64,000 bases of DNA. It comes from Billgrantia aerodenitrificans. Its GTDB lineage: Bacteria > Pseudomonadota > Gammaproteobacteria > Pseudomonadales > Halomonadaceae. Below the pieces are notes generated by a model. The model was not told the DNA's origin. It saw only the letters and a list, made by a program, of their open reading frames with translations, and searched no databases. Of this stretch, positions 44,040-53,699 are shown in pieces; the stretch's first letter is position 1, and every line of letters starts with the position of its first letter. The DNA lies in assembly GCF_021404405.1 (NCBI RefSeq), contig NZ_JABFTV010000013.1, forward strand, positions 101,254 to 165,253, read 5' to 3'. The translations under genes and the position numbers were made by a program.

Positions 44040-46169
44040 ATGCAAGCAACGCGTTACCTGCTGCGCCGTACGCCACTGGCGGTGGCTCTCTCGACCGCAA
44101 TGGCCCTCTCGGCACAGGCCGAAGAGCTGGATACGCTGGTCATATCCGCCAGCGGCTTCGAACAGACCATCGAATTGGCACCTGCCAGCATCTCAGTCAT
44201 TACCCGTGAACAGCTCGAGGAGCGCAATGTCACGAATCTGGCCGATGCCGTTCGCGGAATTGAGGGTGTCAACAGCCGTCCGCTGGACGCTCGCTCCGGC
44301 AAAACGGGCAATCAGACCGTCAGTCTGCGCGGGCTGCCCAGCGAGTACACGCTGGTGTTGGTCGACGGGGTCCGTCAAAACGTCTCGGCCACGGTAGCCC
44401 CCAACGCCTTCAACGACTCACAGTCGACTTTCATCCCGCCGATTGCCGCCATCGAGCGTATCGAGGTGATTCGCGGCCCCATGTCGACCTTATACGGCTC
44501 GGATGCAATCGGCGGCGTGATCAACATCATCACCCGCCGCCCGGGTGACGAGTGGCGTGCCTCCGGCTCCGTGCAGACCGAATATTTCCGCGATTCAGAC
44601 TTCGGCGGCACGACCATCACCGAAGGCTATGTCAGTGGGCCGGTCTCTCAGCATGTCGGCGTGCAGTTCTATGGCCGCCTGCTGGAACGCACCGCGTCCA
44701 ATATCGACATCCCGGGTACCGAACCCAGCCTGACCGACAACCGCACCATGGGTCAGAATCCGAGCAAGGCCAATGTCGAGACCTTCGGCGGCGAGCTGGT
44801 ATTGGCACCGGTCGATGCTCACGACATCAGCTTGCGCTTCGATACCAGTCGCCAGACGCTGGACAATCGCCAGGGTCAGGTGGGACGTCTGGAAGGCACC
44901 GGCACGACGCCGGCGGACTTTACCCGCGGCTATGGTAGAGAACTCGAGTTCTCACGCGACCAGTTCCGCCTCAGCCATCGCGGCGACTTCCTGTTCGGCC
45001 AGCTCGACACCTCGCTGACCCGGGACATCGTCGAAACCGAGGGTCGCACCGTCAACGCCCTGGCAAATCCGCCTGCGACCTACCCTGAGGCCGGTACTCC
45101 GCGTCGGCTGAGGCTGACCACCGACATCCTCGATACCCGGCTGACCAACGTCTTCGGCGATCATCTGGTGACATTGGGCGGTCAATACTTGGATGCCAAG
45201 TTCGAGGACGGCATCCTGCCCGAGGATGTGACCCGCGATCAGTACAGCCTGTTTGCAGAGAACGAGTGGCAAGCCACCGAGCGCCTGGCGCTGACCGGTG
45301 GGCTGCGCTACGACAAATACCAAGGAATCAGCGGCGAATTCACACCCCGCGCCTATGCAGTGTTCGAGGCCACCGACGAGTGGACCTTCAAGGGTGGCGC
45401 CGGCCAAGGCTTCCGCGCACCGATGATGGAGCAGACCTTCGACGGCGTCGTCGGCTTTGGTGACGGTGGCAGCACACCACTCTTCGGCGATCCCGACCTC
45501 AAGCCGGAGCGCAGCACCAACTATGAACTCTCGGCCCGCTACGACAACCGCCAGGGCTTCATGGCCCAGGTCACTGCCTTCCATAACACCCTTAAAGACA
45601 AGATCGAGCCTGCCACGGGCGCCAGCGATCGCACCAATGCCAATATCGGCGAGTCGCGCATCCAGGGCATCGAACTTGCCGCTGCCTATGGACTGACGGA
45701 TACGGTGACTCTGTCGGGCAACTACACCTATACCGACAGTGAAGTGAGAGAGGGTGAAACGGCCGCCAGCTTCATCGGCGACCCGCTTGTCAGCGTTCCG
45801 GATCACATGCTGAACGTGCGCCTCGATTGGCAGGCCACCCCGCAGCTGAACACCTTCCTGGGCGCCGAATATCGCAGCAGCGCCTTCCGTCCGCGCAACT
45901 TCCACGAACCGCAGAACGGTGGCAGCTCGCAGGGTGCTTACGATGCACTGGGCGACTTCCACAGCACCACCATGGTCAACCTGGGCGCACGCTATCGGGT
46001 CAGCGAGCACGTCTCGGTCAACGGCGTGGTCAACAACCTGCTCGACCGCGACTTCAAGGACTATCGTTCCTATACTCGCGAAGACAATGGCAGCATTGCC
46101 TACAGCAATGTCTACAACAACCTTTATGGGCCCCGTTCGTTCGTGGTCTCACTGAACGTCGATTTCTAA
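44040..46169 (+). CDS. TonB-dependent receptor, CirA/FepA type
   Basis: Outer-membrane receptor of 709 residues. Signal peptide 1-27 ending SAQA, TonB-box-like ELDTLVISAS, plug with VSLRGLPSEYTLVLVDGVRQN and VIRGPMSTLYGSDAIGGVINIITRR, barrel, C-terminal FVVSLNVDF. The plug wording (DAIGGVINIITRRPG) places it with catecholate/colicin receptors such as CirA, FepA and IrgA rather than with the FhuA-like pair upstream. Specific ligand unknown. AAGGGAACTTAGC precedes the ATG; a strong terminator follows. Confidence 0.92.
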   Translation: MQATRYLLRRTPLAVALSTAMALSAQAEELDTLVISASGFEQTIELAPASISVITREQLEERNVTNLADAVRGIEGVNSRPLDARSGKTGNQTVSLRGLPSEYTLVLVDGVRQNVSATVAPNAFNDSQSTFIPPIAAIERIEVIRGPMSTLYGSDAIGGVINIITRRPGDEWRASGSVQTEYFRDSDFGGTTITEGYVSGPVSQHVGVQFYGRLLERTASNIDIPGTEPSLTDNRTMGQNPSKANVETFGGELVLAPVDAHDISLRFDTSRQTLDNRQGQVGRLEGTGTTPADFTRGYGRELEFSRDQFRLSHRGDFLFGQLDTSLTRDIVETEGRTVNALANPPATYPEAGTPRRLRLTTDILDTRLTNVFGDHLVTLGGQYLDAKFEDGILPEDVTRDQYSLFAENEWQATERLALTGGLRYDKYQGISGEFTPRAYAVFEATDEWTFKGGAGQGFRAPMMEQTFDGVVGFGDGGSTPLFGDPDLKPERSTNYELSARYDNRQGFMAQVTAFHNTLKDKIEPATGASDRTNANIGESRIQGIELAAAYGLTDTVTLSGNYTYTDSEVREGETAASFIGDPLVSVPDHMLNVRLDWQATPQLNTFLGAEYRSSAFRPRNFHEPQNGGSSQGAYDALGDFHSTTMVNLGARYRVSEHVSVNGVVNNLLDRDFKDYRSYTREDNGSIAYSNVYNNLYGPRSFVVSLNVDF

Positions 46170-46208
46170 CGCACTGCCCTTCGCGAGTTAGCTGTATCGA
46201 TCTTTATG

Positions 46209-46236
46209 GAGCCGACATCATGTCGGCTCTTTTTTT
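46209..46236 (+). terminator. Rho-independent terminator after CirA-type receptor
   Basis: GAGCCGACA, loop TCA, TGTCGGCTC, then seven T residues. Textbook terminator 40 bases after the stop. Confidence 0.95.
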
Positions 46237-46280
46237 CGTGGCGTTTAGCTGACGGCAACGGGTTAGGCGTCGTATCGGCC

Positions 46281-46553
46281 CTAACCGGCATCAGTCGAGC
46301 GCGAAGTTGAGACCTTACCGAAGCGCTGCTGGAAGCGTGCCACACGCCCCTCGGCGGAAACCCGGCGCTGCTCCCCGGTATAGAACGGATGCGAAGCACT
46401 GGAGACATCGAGATCGACGAGCGGGTAGGTTTCCCCGTCCTCCCATACGATGGTCTTGTCCGACTTGCAGGTGGAGCGGACACGAAAGGTCGCACCGCAG
46501 CTGGTATCGCGAAACACTACGTAGCCGTAGTCGGGATGAATGCCTTTCTTCAT
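46281..46553 (-). CDS. rpmE2: Ribosomal protein L31 type B
   Basis: A 90-residue L31 paralogue (MKKGIHPDYGYVVFRDTSC; DVSSASHPFYTGEQRR; RVARFQQRFG). The length and the TYPLVDLDVSSASHPFYTG block are those of L31B, the zinc-independent form that replaces L31 when zinc is short. It lacks the CxxC pair but retains two cysteines eight residues apart (SCGATFRVRSTC). ATG 46553 is used; twelve upstream codons are excluded by the family start. Lying inside an iron island is noteworthy. Confidence 0.93.
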   Translation of the reverse strand: MKKGIHPDYGYVVFRDTSCGATFRVRSTCKSDKTIVWEDGETYPLVDLDVSSASHPFYTGEQRRVSAEGRVARFQQRFGKVSTSRSTDAG

Positions 46554-46581
46554 GGTGCCTCCATAAAATGCAACGAAATAA

Positions 46582-46609
46582 CATATCAATTAGATATGAT
46601 TCTCATTTC
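46582..46609 (-). promoter_or_regulatory. Metalloregulator-like sites upstream of L31B gene
   Basis: An inverted repeat CATATC-N5-GATATG (46582-46598) abuts ATGATTCTCATTT, which resembles the Fur-like motifs elsewhere in this island. Either Zur or Fur could bind; it lies 29 to 56 bases before the L31B ATG. Confidence 0.4.
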
Positions 46610-46634
46610 CTTGTAAGGCGCCCCCATACTGCTC

Positions 46635-48305
46635 CTACACCGGGGTCTGTCGCCCTACCCTCGCCACCGCATCGCGGCTGGCGGCGACACGCTCCTCACC
46701 GACCAGTTCATGCAGCTGGCCATCGCACATCTCCAGCAGCCGGTCCGCCTGATCGAAGTAGTGGTCGTCGTGGCTGATCACCACCAGCGTCTTGCCCAGC
46801 GCCCGCAGACGCGGCAACAGCTCACGGTAGAAGGCTCGCCGGAACTGCGGATCCTGGTCGGCGGCCCACTCGTCGAGCAGCAGCAGGTCGCGGTGCTCGG
46901 CCACCGCCAACAGCATCGCCAGGCGCTTGCGCTGCCCCTGAGAGAGATTGATATTGGTGACGCGATCGTCTTCGAAGTCGAGCTTGCTGTGCATGTTCAA
47001 GGCAGCCAGCCACTCTTCCACCAGCGTCGCATCGGGTGACTCGCCTCCCGGCCCCATCAGGCGGTCGAATAGGTGCAAGTCGGTGTAGATCGCCGAAAAG
47101 TGCTGGCGGTAGGTCACCCAGTCCGACTCCTGCAGTGCCCGGCCATCGACTCGCACGACTCCGCTCTGAGGCTGATAGAGCCCGGTGAGCAAGCGCGCCA
47201 GGGTCGACTTGCCACTGCCGTTACCGCCAATCAGAAACACCACCTCGCCACGACGCAGGGTCAGGTCGACAGGTCCTATCGCGAAGCCTGGCCGCGCCTC
47301 CTCTTCGGGATAGCGGTAGGTCACCTGCTCGAGGACGATCTCCTGCCAGTCGTGACGCCGCGTATCGCTATCGAAGCTATCGCGGTAATCCGCCAGAGCC
47401 AGCGAGCTCAATTTCTCGAACGCTACCCGGGCGTTGATCAGCGTCGGCACGGCCCCCACCGCCTGGATCAAGGGAGCGCGCAGGAAGAGCAGCGTGAGCG
47501 AAAAGGTGGTGGCCACCTGCACCGACGCCCAGCCCAGGCCATTGGCCAGAAAGAACACCACGCCGATGGCGCCCAGCATCATGATATTGAACCAGTTGAT
47601 CGCGCTGAGGTGGTAGGTGTCGCCGCGCACGATATGGTGCCGGTAGGCATCGGCATTTGGCGTATAGACGTCACGATAGAGCCACTTGGCCCGGTCGCGG
47701 TTGAGCGCCAGCTCCTTGCGCCCCCCAATCACCGACTGATAGTCAGCGTAGAGCCGATCCTCGACTTCGCGCAGCTTGGCCATATGCTGGTAGACCCAGG
47801 TGACCAGGCGCATGCAGACCGCCACCGTGACCACGGTCCAAAGTGCCGTCACCGCCAATATCGAGGGTGATAGCCAGCCCAGGTAGAGGCAGGCGCCCAC
47901 GGTAAGTACCCCACCCTGCACCAGCTCCGGCAAGCGCACGAAGGCCACCGTGATATAGCGTACGTCTGTGGAGAGACTAGCCAGCAAACGGGCGCTGCCG
48001 ATCTGCTCGACGCGCTCGATATCGGTGTCCATGATGCGCTTGATCAACTGCCCACGCAGCCGGAAAACGAAGTGGTGGCCCAGGGTAGTCAAGGCCAGCT
48101 GCGACGCGAGGGTGATCACCAACAACAGCGCGATCAGACCCAGGAACTCCGGCAGGATTCGCCAGGGGTCGGGAAAGATACCCAGCAGTTGCTGATTGAT
48201 AAAGGCGATGACCCCAATGCCTAGTCCAGCACTGGCCAGACTCAGCACCACCACGGCCACGAATGGCCAGCGGTAATCCCGCCATACGATCCTGAACAGC
48301 TCCAT
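46635..48305 (-). CDS. Cyclic-peptide/siderophore export ABC transporter (PvdE/SyrD type, first)
   Basis: Fused permease-ATPase of 556 residues. Six membrane helices occupy about residues 10-300 (FVAVVVLSLASAGLGIGVIAF and others). The ATPase has Walker A GGNGSGKSTLARLL, signature LSQGQRKRLAMLL and Walker B LLLLDEWAADQDPQF, the DEWAADQDP form of the PvdE/SyrD family, which moves peptide siderophore precursors or lipopeptides out of the cytoplasm. It follows fhuF in an apparent fhuB-fhuF-exporter unit. Start 48305 fits the family; a 25-codon extension does not. Confidence 0.88.
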   Translation of the reverse strand: MELFRIVWRDYRWPFVAVVVLSLASAGLGIGVIAFINQQLLGIFPDPWRILPEFLGLIALLLVITLASQLALTTLGHHFVFRLRGQLIKRIMDTDIERVEQIGSARLLASLSTDVRYITVAFVRLPELVQGGVLTVGACLYLGWLSPSILAVTALWTVVTVAVCMRLVTWVYQHMAKLREVEDRLYADYQSVIGGRKELALNRDRAKWLYRDVYTPNADAYRHHIVRGDTYHLSAINWFNIMMLGAIGVVFFLANGLGWASVQVATTFSLTLLFLRAPLIQAVGAVPTLINARVAFEKLSSLALADYRDSFDSDTRRHDWQEIVLEQVTYRYPEEEARPGFAIGPVDLTLRRGEVVFLIGGNGSGKSTLARLLTGLYQPQSGVVRVDGRALQESDWVTYRQHFSAIYTDLHLFDRLMGPGGESPDATLVEEWLAALNMHSKLDFEDDRVTNINLSQGQRKRLAMLLAVAEHRDLLLLDEWAADQDPQFRRAFYRELLPRLRALGKTLVVISHDDHYFDQADRLLEMCDGQLHELVGEERVAASRDAVARVGRQTPV

Positions 48306-48352
48306 CAACCTTGGCCCCTTCAAAGAGTTGAACGCGCAGCAGCGTGTCTCAT

Positions 48353-48380
48353 AGCCTTTCAGACAAAGCCTTTCAGACAA
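48353..48380. repeat. Two tandem copies of a 14-bp unit
   Basis: AGCCTTTCAGACAA is repeated twice without mismatch in the fhuF-exporter gap, ending four bases before the fhuF stop codon and 48 bases before the exporter start. Confidence 0.85.
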
Positions 48381-48384
48381 AGCC

Positions 48385-49164
48385 TTAGCGGCGTTTCTTG
48401 GCCGGCTTGTTCTCCGGCTTCAGCGGGCAGCCACCACACAGCGGCTCATCGGGCAGACGATATTTCACGCAACACAACCGCCGCACACGGGTGGGGATAT
48501 CACCGCCCAACTCGAGATAGCGCACCGGCTGGTAGAGCGGATTGCGACGCCCGTCAGCGAGCGTCTTGGTGTCGAGATAGCGCAGCAGCGGCTCCCCGGC
48601 AGCGGTAAAATGTGGATGCCGCGAACAGGTCTGGCCCACGTATTCAACGTAGTGGCCGAGGTTGCTCCAGAACACCTTGGACGAAAGCCCCGAGCACTCG
48701 GCCAGTGCCTCGATCAAGGGCGCACAAAAATCATCGAACAGCGTGGTGAAGCGGGTCTCGAAGTTGAGTGACGCCAGGGAAGCGCCGCCATCACGCAGCC
48801 ACAGGCGAGTCGCCTCGTCCCGGTCGCCCAGCTCGACGCCCAGCACCTCGGGCTGCACCGGCAGCGCCCGCCCCAACAGCAGGTTGGCTACCAGGGACGG
48901 TATCGAGACCAGGCTGAAAAGATACTTCGACCAGATCGACGCCGCCGCCATTCGATCGACCCCCTCACCGAAACTGGCCGTATAGCGTGCCAGCAGCTCA
49001 TCGAGCATTGCCCGGTCGAGCAGCGCACTGCCAGGCAGTGTCGCCACATCAGGGGCACCGAAGGCGGGAACTTTCAGGTCGTCCAGGGGCGGCTGACGAT
49101 AGAGCGCGAGCAGCGACTCGACCGGATCCGCCTGGCGAGTGATGAGCTCCGCTGCGTGAGTCAT
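48385..49164 (-). CDS. fhuF: Siderophore-iron reductase FhuF
   Basis: A 259-residue [2Fe-2S] protein that reduces ferric hydroxamates in the cytoplasm to release iron. The cluster ligands are the C-terminal CC-x10-C-x2-C (LCCVKYRLPDEPLCGGCPLK), diagnostic of FhuF. The N-terminal two thirds are the FhuF/IucA-like fold without signal peptide. Located 47 bases after fhuB, matching a hydroxamate uptake unit. Confidence 0.93.
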   Translation of the reverse strand: MTHAAELITRQADPVESLLALYRQPPLDDLKVPAFGAPDVATLPGSALLDRAMLDELLARYTASFGEGVDRMAAASIWSKYLFSLVSIPSLVANLLLGRALPVQPEVLGVELGDRDEATRLWLRDGGASLASLNFETRFTTLFDDFCAPLIEALAECSGLSSKVFWSNLGHYVEYVGQTCSRHPHFTAAGEPLLRYLDTKTLADGRRNPLYQPVRYLELGGDIPTRVRRLCCVKYRLPDEPLCGGCPLKPENKPAKKRR

Positions 49165-49211
49165 GCGTACCTCCTGTATCCATCACTTATCGACTGGGCG
49201 TCGACTCGACA

Positions 49212-51251
49212 TCACAGCCTGCGCAGCCCCCACATGAAGTAGGCGCCACCGATCAACGATGCGACCAGCCCTGCAGGCATGTCGTAGGGGAAGATCACCT
49301 GGCGACCCAGCCAGTCGGCCAGCACCATCAGCAGCATGCCCACGAGTGCCGCACCCAGCAGGTGATGGCGGGCGCGTGACAGCCCCAGCAACCTGGCCAT
49401 GTGCGGCGCCAACAGCCCGACGAATGAGAGCGGCCCCACCACCAGGGTGGCGCAGGCCGTGAGCACGGCCACCAGCAACAGCAGCACCAGGCGAGCACGA
49501 TTGAGAGCAATGCCCAGCGCCAGGGTGGTAGGCGCCCCCAGCGGTAGAATATCCAGCCAGCGGGTCAGCGGCAGGGTACACAGAGTGAGTAACGCGGCCA
49601 GCGTCCCTACCACCAGAGCACTGGTGAGATCTACGTAATAGGTGGAGCCCGCCAGCCAGGCGATCACCTGCTGCCCTCGGGGATCGCCGCCTGCCAGCAT
49701 CACGCTGCGCACCGCATCGAACAGCGCCGTGACCGCCACCCCGGTGAGCAGCAGGCGCTCCGGTACGAAGCCGCTGCGGCGATTGAGTGCCACCAGGATC
49801 AGCAGCGTGGCAAAGGCCCCCAGGGTGCCGACCGCGACCAGCATGCCGCTGGTCGGCGCGGGCAGCAGGAAGATCCCCAAGATCAGGGCGATCGCACAAC
49901 CACCGCTGATACCCAGTACCTCGGGACTGGCCATGGGGTTAGCAGAGAGGCGCTGCAGCAAGGTACCGGCCACCGCCAGCATCAAGCCGCTGGCCGCCGC
50001 CGCCAGCACCCGGGGCATACGCCACTGCATCACGTTCCAGTTATCCGGCGACAGCCAGTACCAGCCATTCACCCCCTGCCCCAGTAGCAGACCCAGGGCG
50101 GCAGCCATCAGCAGGCCAATGGCCAGGCGCGTGGCCAGGCGTTCGGGGGCGGGATGTCGGTTGGCCTGCACGGCTGACGGCTGTGGTGCCCGGTTACCTT
50201 GCAGCTTCAGGCGCGGGATCAGCCACAGCAGCAGCGGCGCGCCAAGGGCACCTGTCACCGCGCCGGTAGGAATCAGCATCGGCACCAGACCAGTGAAGTT
50301 CTGCAGTAGCAAGTCGGTAGTGGCCAGCAGTACCGCCCCCAGCAGCGTGCCCCATAGCAGCCGCTCGCTAAGGCGGCGCGCCCCCGCCAGGCGCACGATA
50401 TTGGGCGCAGCCAGGCCGATGAAGCCGATGATGCCCACCACGCTGACGATGCTACCGGTGATGAATACCGCCAGCCCCATGCCCGCAAAGCGCAGATGGG
50501 TAAGCGACACACCCAGACTCTTGGCGCTGGCATCGTCCAACTCCAGCACCGCCAGGGGGCGCAGCAGGAACCAGGCCAGCACGCAGCTGATGGCCAGCCG
50601 CGGCCAAAGAATCGCCACGCCATCCCAGCCATTCTGGGCCAGTGAGCCGGCGCCCCAGATCAACAGGCCCGAAAGTGCCTCGTGATTGAACAGCAGCAGC
50701 GCCGTGGCCAACGCCCCCAGGTAGAGGTTCACCACTAGCCCGGCCAGCACCACCACGATAGGCGCCAAGCCCCGCCGCCAGGCCAGCATGAACACCAACC
50801 CCACCGCCAAGCCGCCACCGGCAAGCGCCACCCACTCGCGGCCAAAGGACAGCAGCCCCGGCGCCAGCAGGGTCGCCGTCATCAACGCCAGGTTGGCCCC
50901 CGAAGCCACCCCCAGGGTGGTAGGTGACGCCAGCGGGTTGCGCAGCACTTGCTGCATCAGCACCCCGGCCAGCGCCAGGCCACCTCCGGCCAGCAGCGCA
51001 ACCGAGAGCCGTGGCCACCAGGCGTAATGCAGCAGCAACTGGTCGATATCCTCGAACGAGGGCGACAACAGCGCCTTGAAGCCCAACGCCATACCGCCCT
51101 GGGCCTCCAGGCCCAGCCAGAACAGCACCACCAGCGGCAGACTCAGCAGCCAGCAGGTAAGCGCCGGCATACCGCCGCGCATCGTGTGCCCCATCATATT
51201 TGCCTCGCCTGCAGCCCTTGCCACACCCGGCGGCACCCTTTCGTCAGCCAT
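49212..51251 (-). CDS. fhuB: Fe(III)-hydroxamate ABC transporter permease, fused
   Basis: Inner-membrane permease of 679 residues made of two BtuC/FecD-like halves in one chain, as in FhuB. Each half ends with the FecCD loop (IGFIGLAAPNIVRLAGARR near residue 295; LSFVGLLAPHMARLLGLSR near 630), which contacts the ATPase. About 20 hydrophobic helices. Start 51251 is chosen for AAGGAG six bases upstream; an internal ATG at 51197 with GAGG is a possible alternative. FhuC is not adjacent (59,407), and FhuD-like genes lie at 42,935 and 62,540. Confidence 0.93.
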   Translation of the reverse strand: MADERVPPGVARAAGEANMMGHTMRGGMPALTCWLLSLPLVVLFWLGLEAQGGMALGFKALLSPSFEDIDQLLLHYAWWPRLSVALLAGGGLALAGVLMQQVLRNPLASPTTLGVASGANLALMTATLLAPGLLSFGREWVALAGGGLAVGLVFMLAWRRGLAPIVVVLAGLVVNLYLGALATALLLFNHEALSGLLIWGAGSLAQNGWDGVAILWPRLAISCVLAWFLLRPLAVLELDDASAKSLGVSLTHLRFAGMGLAVFITGSIVSVVGIIGFIGLAAPNIVRLAGARRLSERLLWGTLLGAVLLATTDLLLQNFTGLVPMLIPTGAVTGALGAPLLLWLIPRLKLQGNRAPQPSAVQANRHPAPERLATRLAIGLLMAAALGLLLGQGVNGWYWLSPDNWNVMQWRMPRVLAAAASGLMLAVAGTLLQRLSANPMASPEVLGISGGCAIALILGIFLLPAPTSGMLVAVGTLGAFATLLILVALNRRSGFVPERLLLTGVAVTALFDAVRSVMLAGGDPRGQQVIAWLAGSTYYVDLTSALVVGTLAALLTLCTLPLTRWLDILPLGAPTTLALGIALNRARLVLLLLVAVLTACATLVVGPLSFVGLLAPHMARLLGLSRARHHLLGAALVGMLLMVLADWLGRQVIFPYDMPAGLVASLIGGAYFMWGLRRL

Positions 51252-51290
51252 GCGGCTCCTTTCGCATCGATTCATCAGCTCATCAACTAA

Positions 51291-51305
51291 CGCTAACAAT
51301 TATCA
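51291..51305. promoter_or_regulatory. Fur box between fhuB and iutA-like gene
   Basis: On the minus strand TGATAATTGTTAGCG fits the Fur model at 11 of 14 positions. It is 40 bases upstream of the fhuB start and 74 upstream of the iutA-like start, so it can control both divergent units. Confidence 0.7.
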
Positions 51306-51379
51306 TTGATATCTTAATTGTGAATGATACTCTTTCCCGCCTAGCAACACCACTCGAGTCTTCCAGGCAAGGGAATCCC

Positions 51380-53476
51380 ATGAAGAAACGCATAGCCCTC
51401 GGTTTCACCGTGGTTGCCAGCTCGGCCGCCATGACCCTTCACGCCCAAGAACGCCAGGACACCATGGTGGTAGTGGGATCGCGCACCCCCTCCCAGATCA
51501 ACCAGATACCCGGCGCGGTGTGGATAATCGAAAAGGAGGAACTACAGCAGCAGATCGAAGCCGGCGCCGATCTCAAGACGGCTCTGGGCAGGCTCGTGCC
51601 CAGCCTCGACATGGCCCCCGAGGGGCGCACCAACTATGGCCAGAACTTGCGCGGCCGCACCGTACAGGTATTGATCGACGGCGTGTCGATGAACAGCTCT
51701 CGGGGCCTGTCCCGTCAATTCGACTCCATCGACCCCTTCAACATCGAACGCGTCGAGGTGCTCTCCGGGGCCAGTAGTCTCTATGGCGGCGGCGCCACCG
51801 GCGGCATCGTCAACGTCATCACCCGTAAAGGCCGTGTCGGTGGGCCGGATTGGCGCACCGAGGTCGGAGTCACCACCGGCTTCAATCGCAGCAGCGATCT
51901 CGACAGGCGGATCGCTCAGTCGGTCAGCGGTGGCAGCGAACGGGTGCAGGCCTATCTCGGCACCGCCTTCCAGGATAATGGCCGCCAGTTCGACGGTCGC
52001 GGTAACGAGATCTTCCCCGATCTCGCGCAGACCGACCTGCAGGACAATCGCAGTATCGACGTGCTGGGCAACCTCACCTTTCAGCTGAATGACGCTCAAA
52101 CCCTGGAACTCGCTGCCCAGCTCTACCGCTCGGGCTACGAGGGGGATCGTGGGGTCTACTTCCCCCACCTGGACGCTGCCAGTCCCAGCCTGGAGGACGC
52201 CGAGATCCGTGACGGCTATCGTTCCGACCGCGACCCAGCCACCGATCGCAAGATGGTCAACCTGCAGTACCACCACGCTGACCTGCTGGGGCAGAACTTC
52301 TATCTGCAGGCCTTCCATCGCGAGGAGGAAGCCAGCTTCCAGGCCTTCCCCTACCCGGTCGCCGGCGGCTCCGAGTTCCGTGCCTCCCAGCAGAACACCG
52401 AGCTCAGCGGCCTAAAGGCGCTGTTCGATGCACGACTGAACGAGCGTATCGGCCTCATCTATGGCCTGGATTACGATCGCGAGAGCTTCGACGCCAGCCA
52501 GATGACCTTCGACAAGGCCGTATCCGACGCCACTGGCGGGCTGGTACAGGAACAGGCCAGCATCGCACCACGCTATCCCGGCTACCGGGTCGACACTCTC
52601 GCCGCCTTCGCCCAGCTCGACTGGCAGGCGACCGATGCTCTCAAGCTATCGGCCGGTGTTCGGCGCCAGCACTCCGACGTCGAGGTCGACGACTTCAACG
52701 GCATTCCCGGCGGCGAGAACGACTACGACGCCACCCTGCTCAACGCCAGCGCGCTCCACGACTTCGGCAACGGCCACCAGAGCTGGCTGCGCTACAGCCA
52801 GGGATTCGAGCTTCCCGATCCGGCCAAGTATTACGGCCGTCCGGGCATTAGCGTCGGCGCGAACCCGCTCTCCGCCATCGAGACCGACCAGGCTGAACTC
52901 GGCTGGCGTTACCAGGGCGGCGACTGGGTGGCCCAGGCGGCGGTCTACTACGCCTGGTCCGACAAGGCCCTGGAAATCAACAGCGGCGACCTGAGCGTCG
53001 ACGTGATCGACGACAGGAAGCGCGACTACGGTATCGAAGGTGCCCTGACCCGCTACTTCTCGGACGGCCTCGAAGTCGGCGGCACTCTGCATCTGGTGCG
53101 CTCGGAGCAGGAGAACGACGAAGGCGGATGGGAAAAGCGCGATGCCCGCTATGCCTCGCTCTCCTCGGCGACCGCCTTCGTCGGCTGGCGAGACCACGTC
53201 CATTCGGCCCGCCTGCAGGCCAACCACACCTTCGACCTGGAGGATGACGCCGATCGCAGGATCGACGGCAACACCACCCTGGACCTGGCGCTGAGCCGAC
53301 AGACCGACTTCGGCAAGTTCAGCCTCGGCGTGCAGAACCTGCTGGACGAGAGCTACTCCACGGTGTGGGGCCAACGCGCGGCGATGTTCTATTCACCCTA
53401 CTATGGCCCGGAATACCTCTACGACTACCAAGGCCGCGGACGCACCTACAGCCTGACCTGGTCGATGGACTACTGA
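51380..53476 (+). CDS. iutA: IutA-like ferric aerobactin/hydroxamate receptor
   Basis: TonB-dependent receptor of 698 residues that closely follows IutA in wording: WIIEKEELQQQIEAGADLK, TNYGQNLRGRTVQVLIDGV, SRQFDSIDPFNIERVEVLSG and SLYGGGATGGIVNVITRKG. Signal peptide about 1-24 (VVASSAAMTLHA), TonB-box-like DTMVVVGS, C-terminal SLTWSMDY. GGGAATCCC precedes ATG 51380. Divergent from fhuB-fhuF, forming a hydroxamate uptake set. No aerobactin synthesis genes are in view, so it may import a siderophore made elsewhere in the genome or by other bacteria. Confidence 0.9.
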   Translation: MKKRIALGFTVVASSAAMTLHAQERQDTMVVVGSRTPSQINQIPGAVWIIEKEELQQQIEAGADLKTALGRLVPSLDMAPEGRTNYGQNLRGRTVQVLIDGVSMNSSRGLSRQFDSIDPFNIERVEVLSGASSLYGGGATGGIVNVITRKGRVGGPDWRTEVGVTTGFNRSSDLDRRIAQSVSGGSERVQAYLGTAFQDNGRQFDGRGNEIFPDLAQTDLQDNRSIDVLGNLTFQLNDAQTLELAAQLYRSGYEGDRGVYFPHLDAASPSLEDAEIRDGYRSDRDPATDRKMVNLQYHHADLLGQNFYLQAFHREEEASFQAFPYPVAGGSEFRASQQNTELSGLKALFDARLNERIGLIYGLDYDRESFDASQMTFDKAVSDATGGLVQEQASIAPRYPGYRVDTLAAFAQLDWQATDALKLSAGVRRQHSDVEVDDFNGIPGGENDYDATLLNASALHDFGNGHQSWLRYSQGFELPDPAKYYGRPGISVGANPLSAIETDQAELGWRYQGGDWVAQAAVYYAWSDKALEINSGDLSVDVIDDRKRDYGIEGALTRYFSDGLEVGGTLHLVRSEQENDEGGWEKRDARYASLSSATAFVGWRDHVHSARLQANHTFDLEDDADRRIDGNTTLDLALSRQTDFGKFSLGVQNLLDESYSTVWGQRAAMFYSPYYGPEYLYDYQGRGRTYSLTWSMDY

Positions 53477-53670
53477 CCCGCCTTCATCGTGATGCTCGCC
53501 CCCTCAAGCCCATTCTCGCCCCCCGCAGCCGACCCGCGCTTCGCATGCGTGGAAGATACTAGAGGTCAAGGAAGCACCAGACGTAATGGCCGAGCACCAC
53601 CTGCGACTCAACAGGATCAACTTGCAGCCTGAGTTTGACAGGAAACTTCCCATCAACCAAAATGCAAATA

Positions 53671-53685
53671 AATCTCATTGAGATT
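53671..53685 (+). promoter_or_regulatory. 7-1-7 palindrome upstream of small gene
   Basis: AATCTCATTGAGATT is a perfect inverted repeat with the Fur spacing but not the Fur sequence. It sits 15 bases before the ATG of the small gene, so a bound protein would block transcription or initiation. Confidence 0.4.
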
Positions 53686-53699
53686 TTCCATGGTGCCCT

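Noticed and set aside
40582..46169. Assigning named ligands (ferrichrome, enterobactin and so on) to the receptors
   Set aside because: Only the IutA-like receptor at 51,380 matches a named receptor closely enough; for the others subfamily resemblance is not enough.
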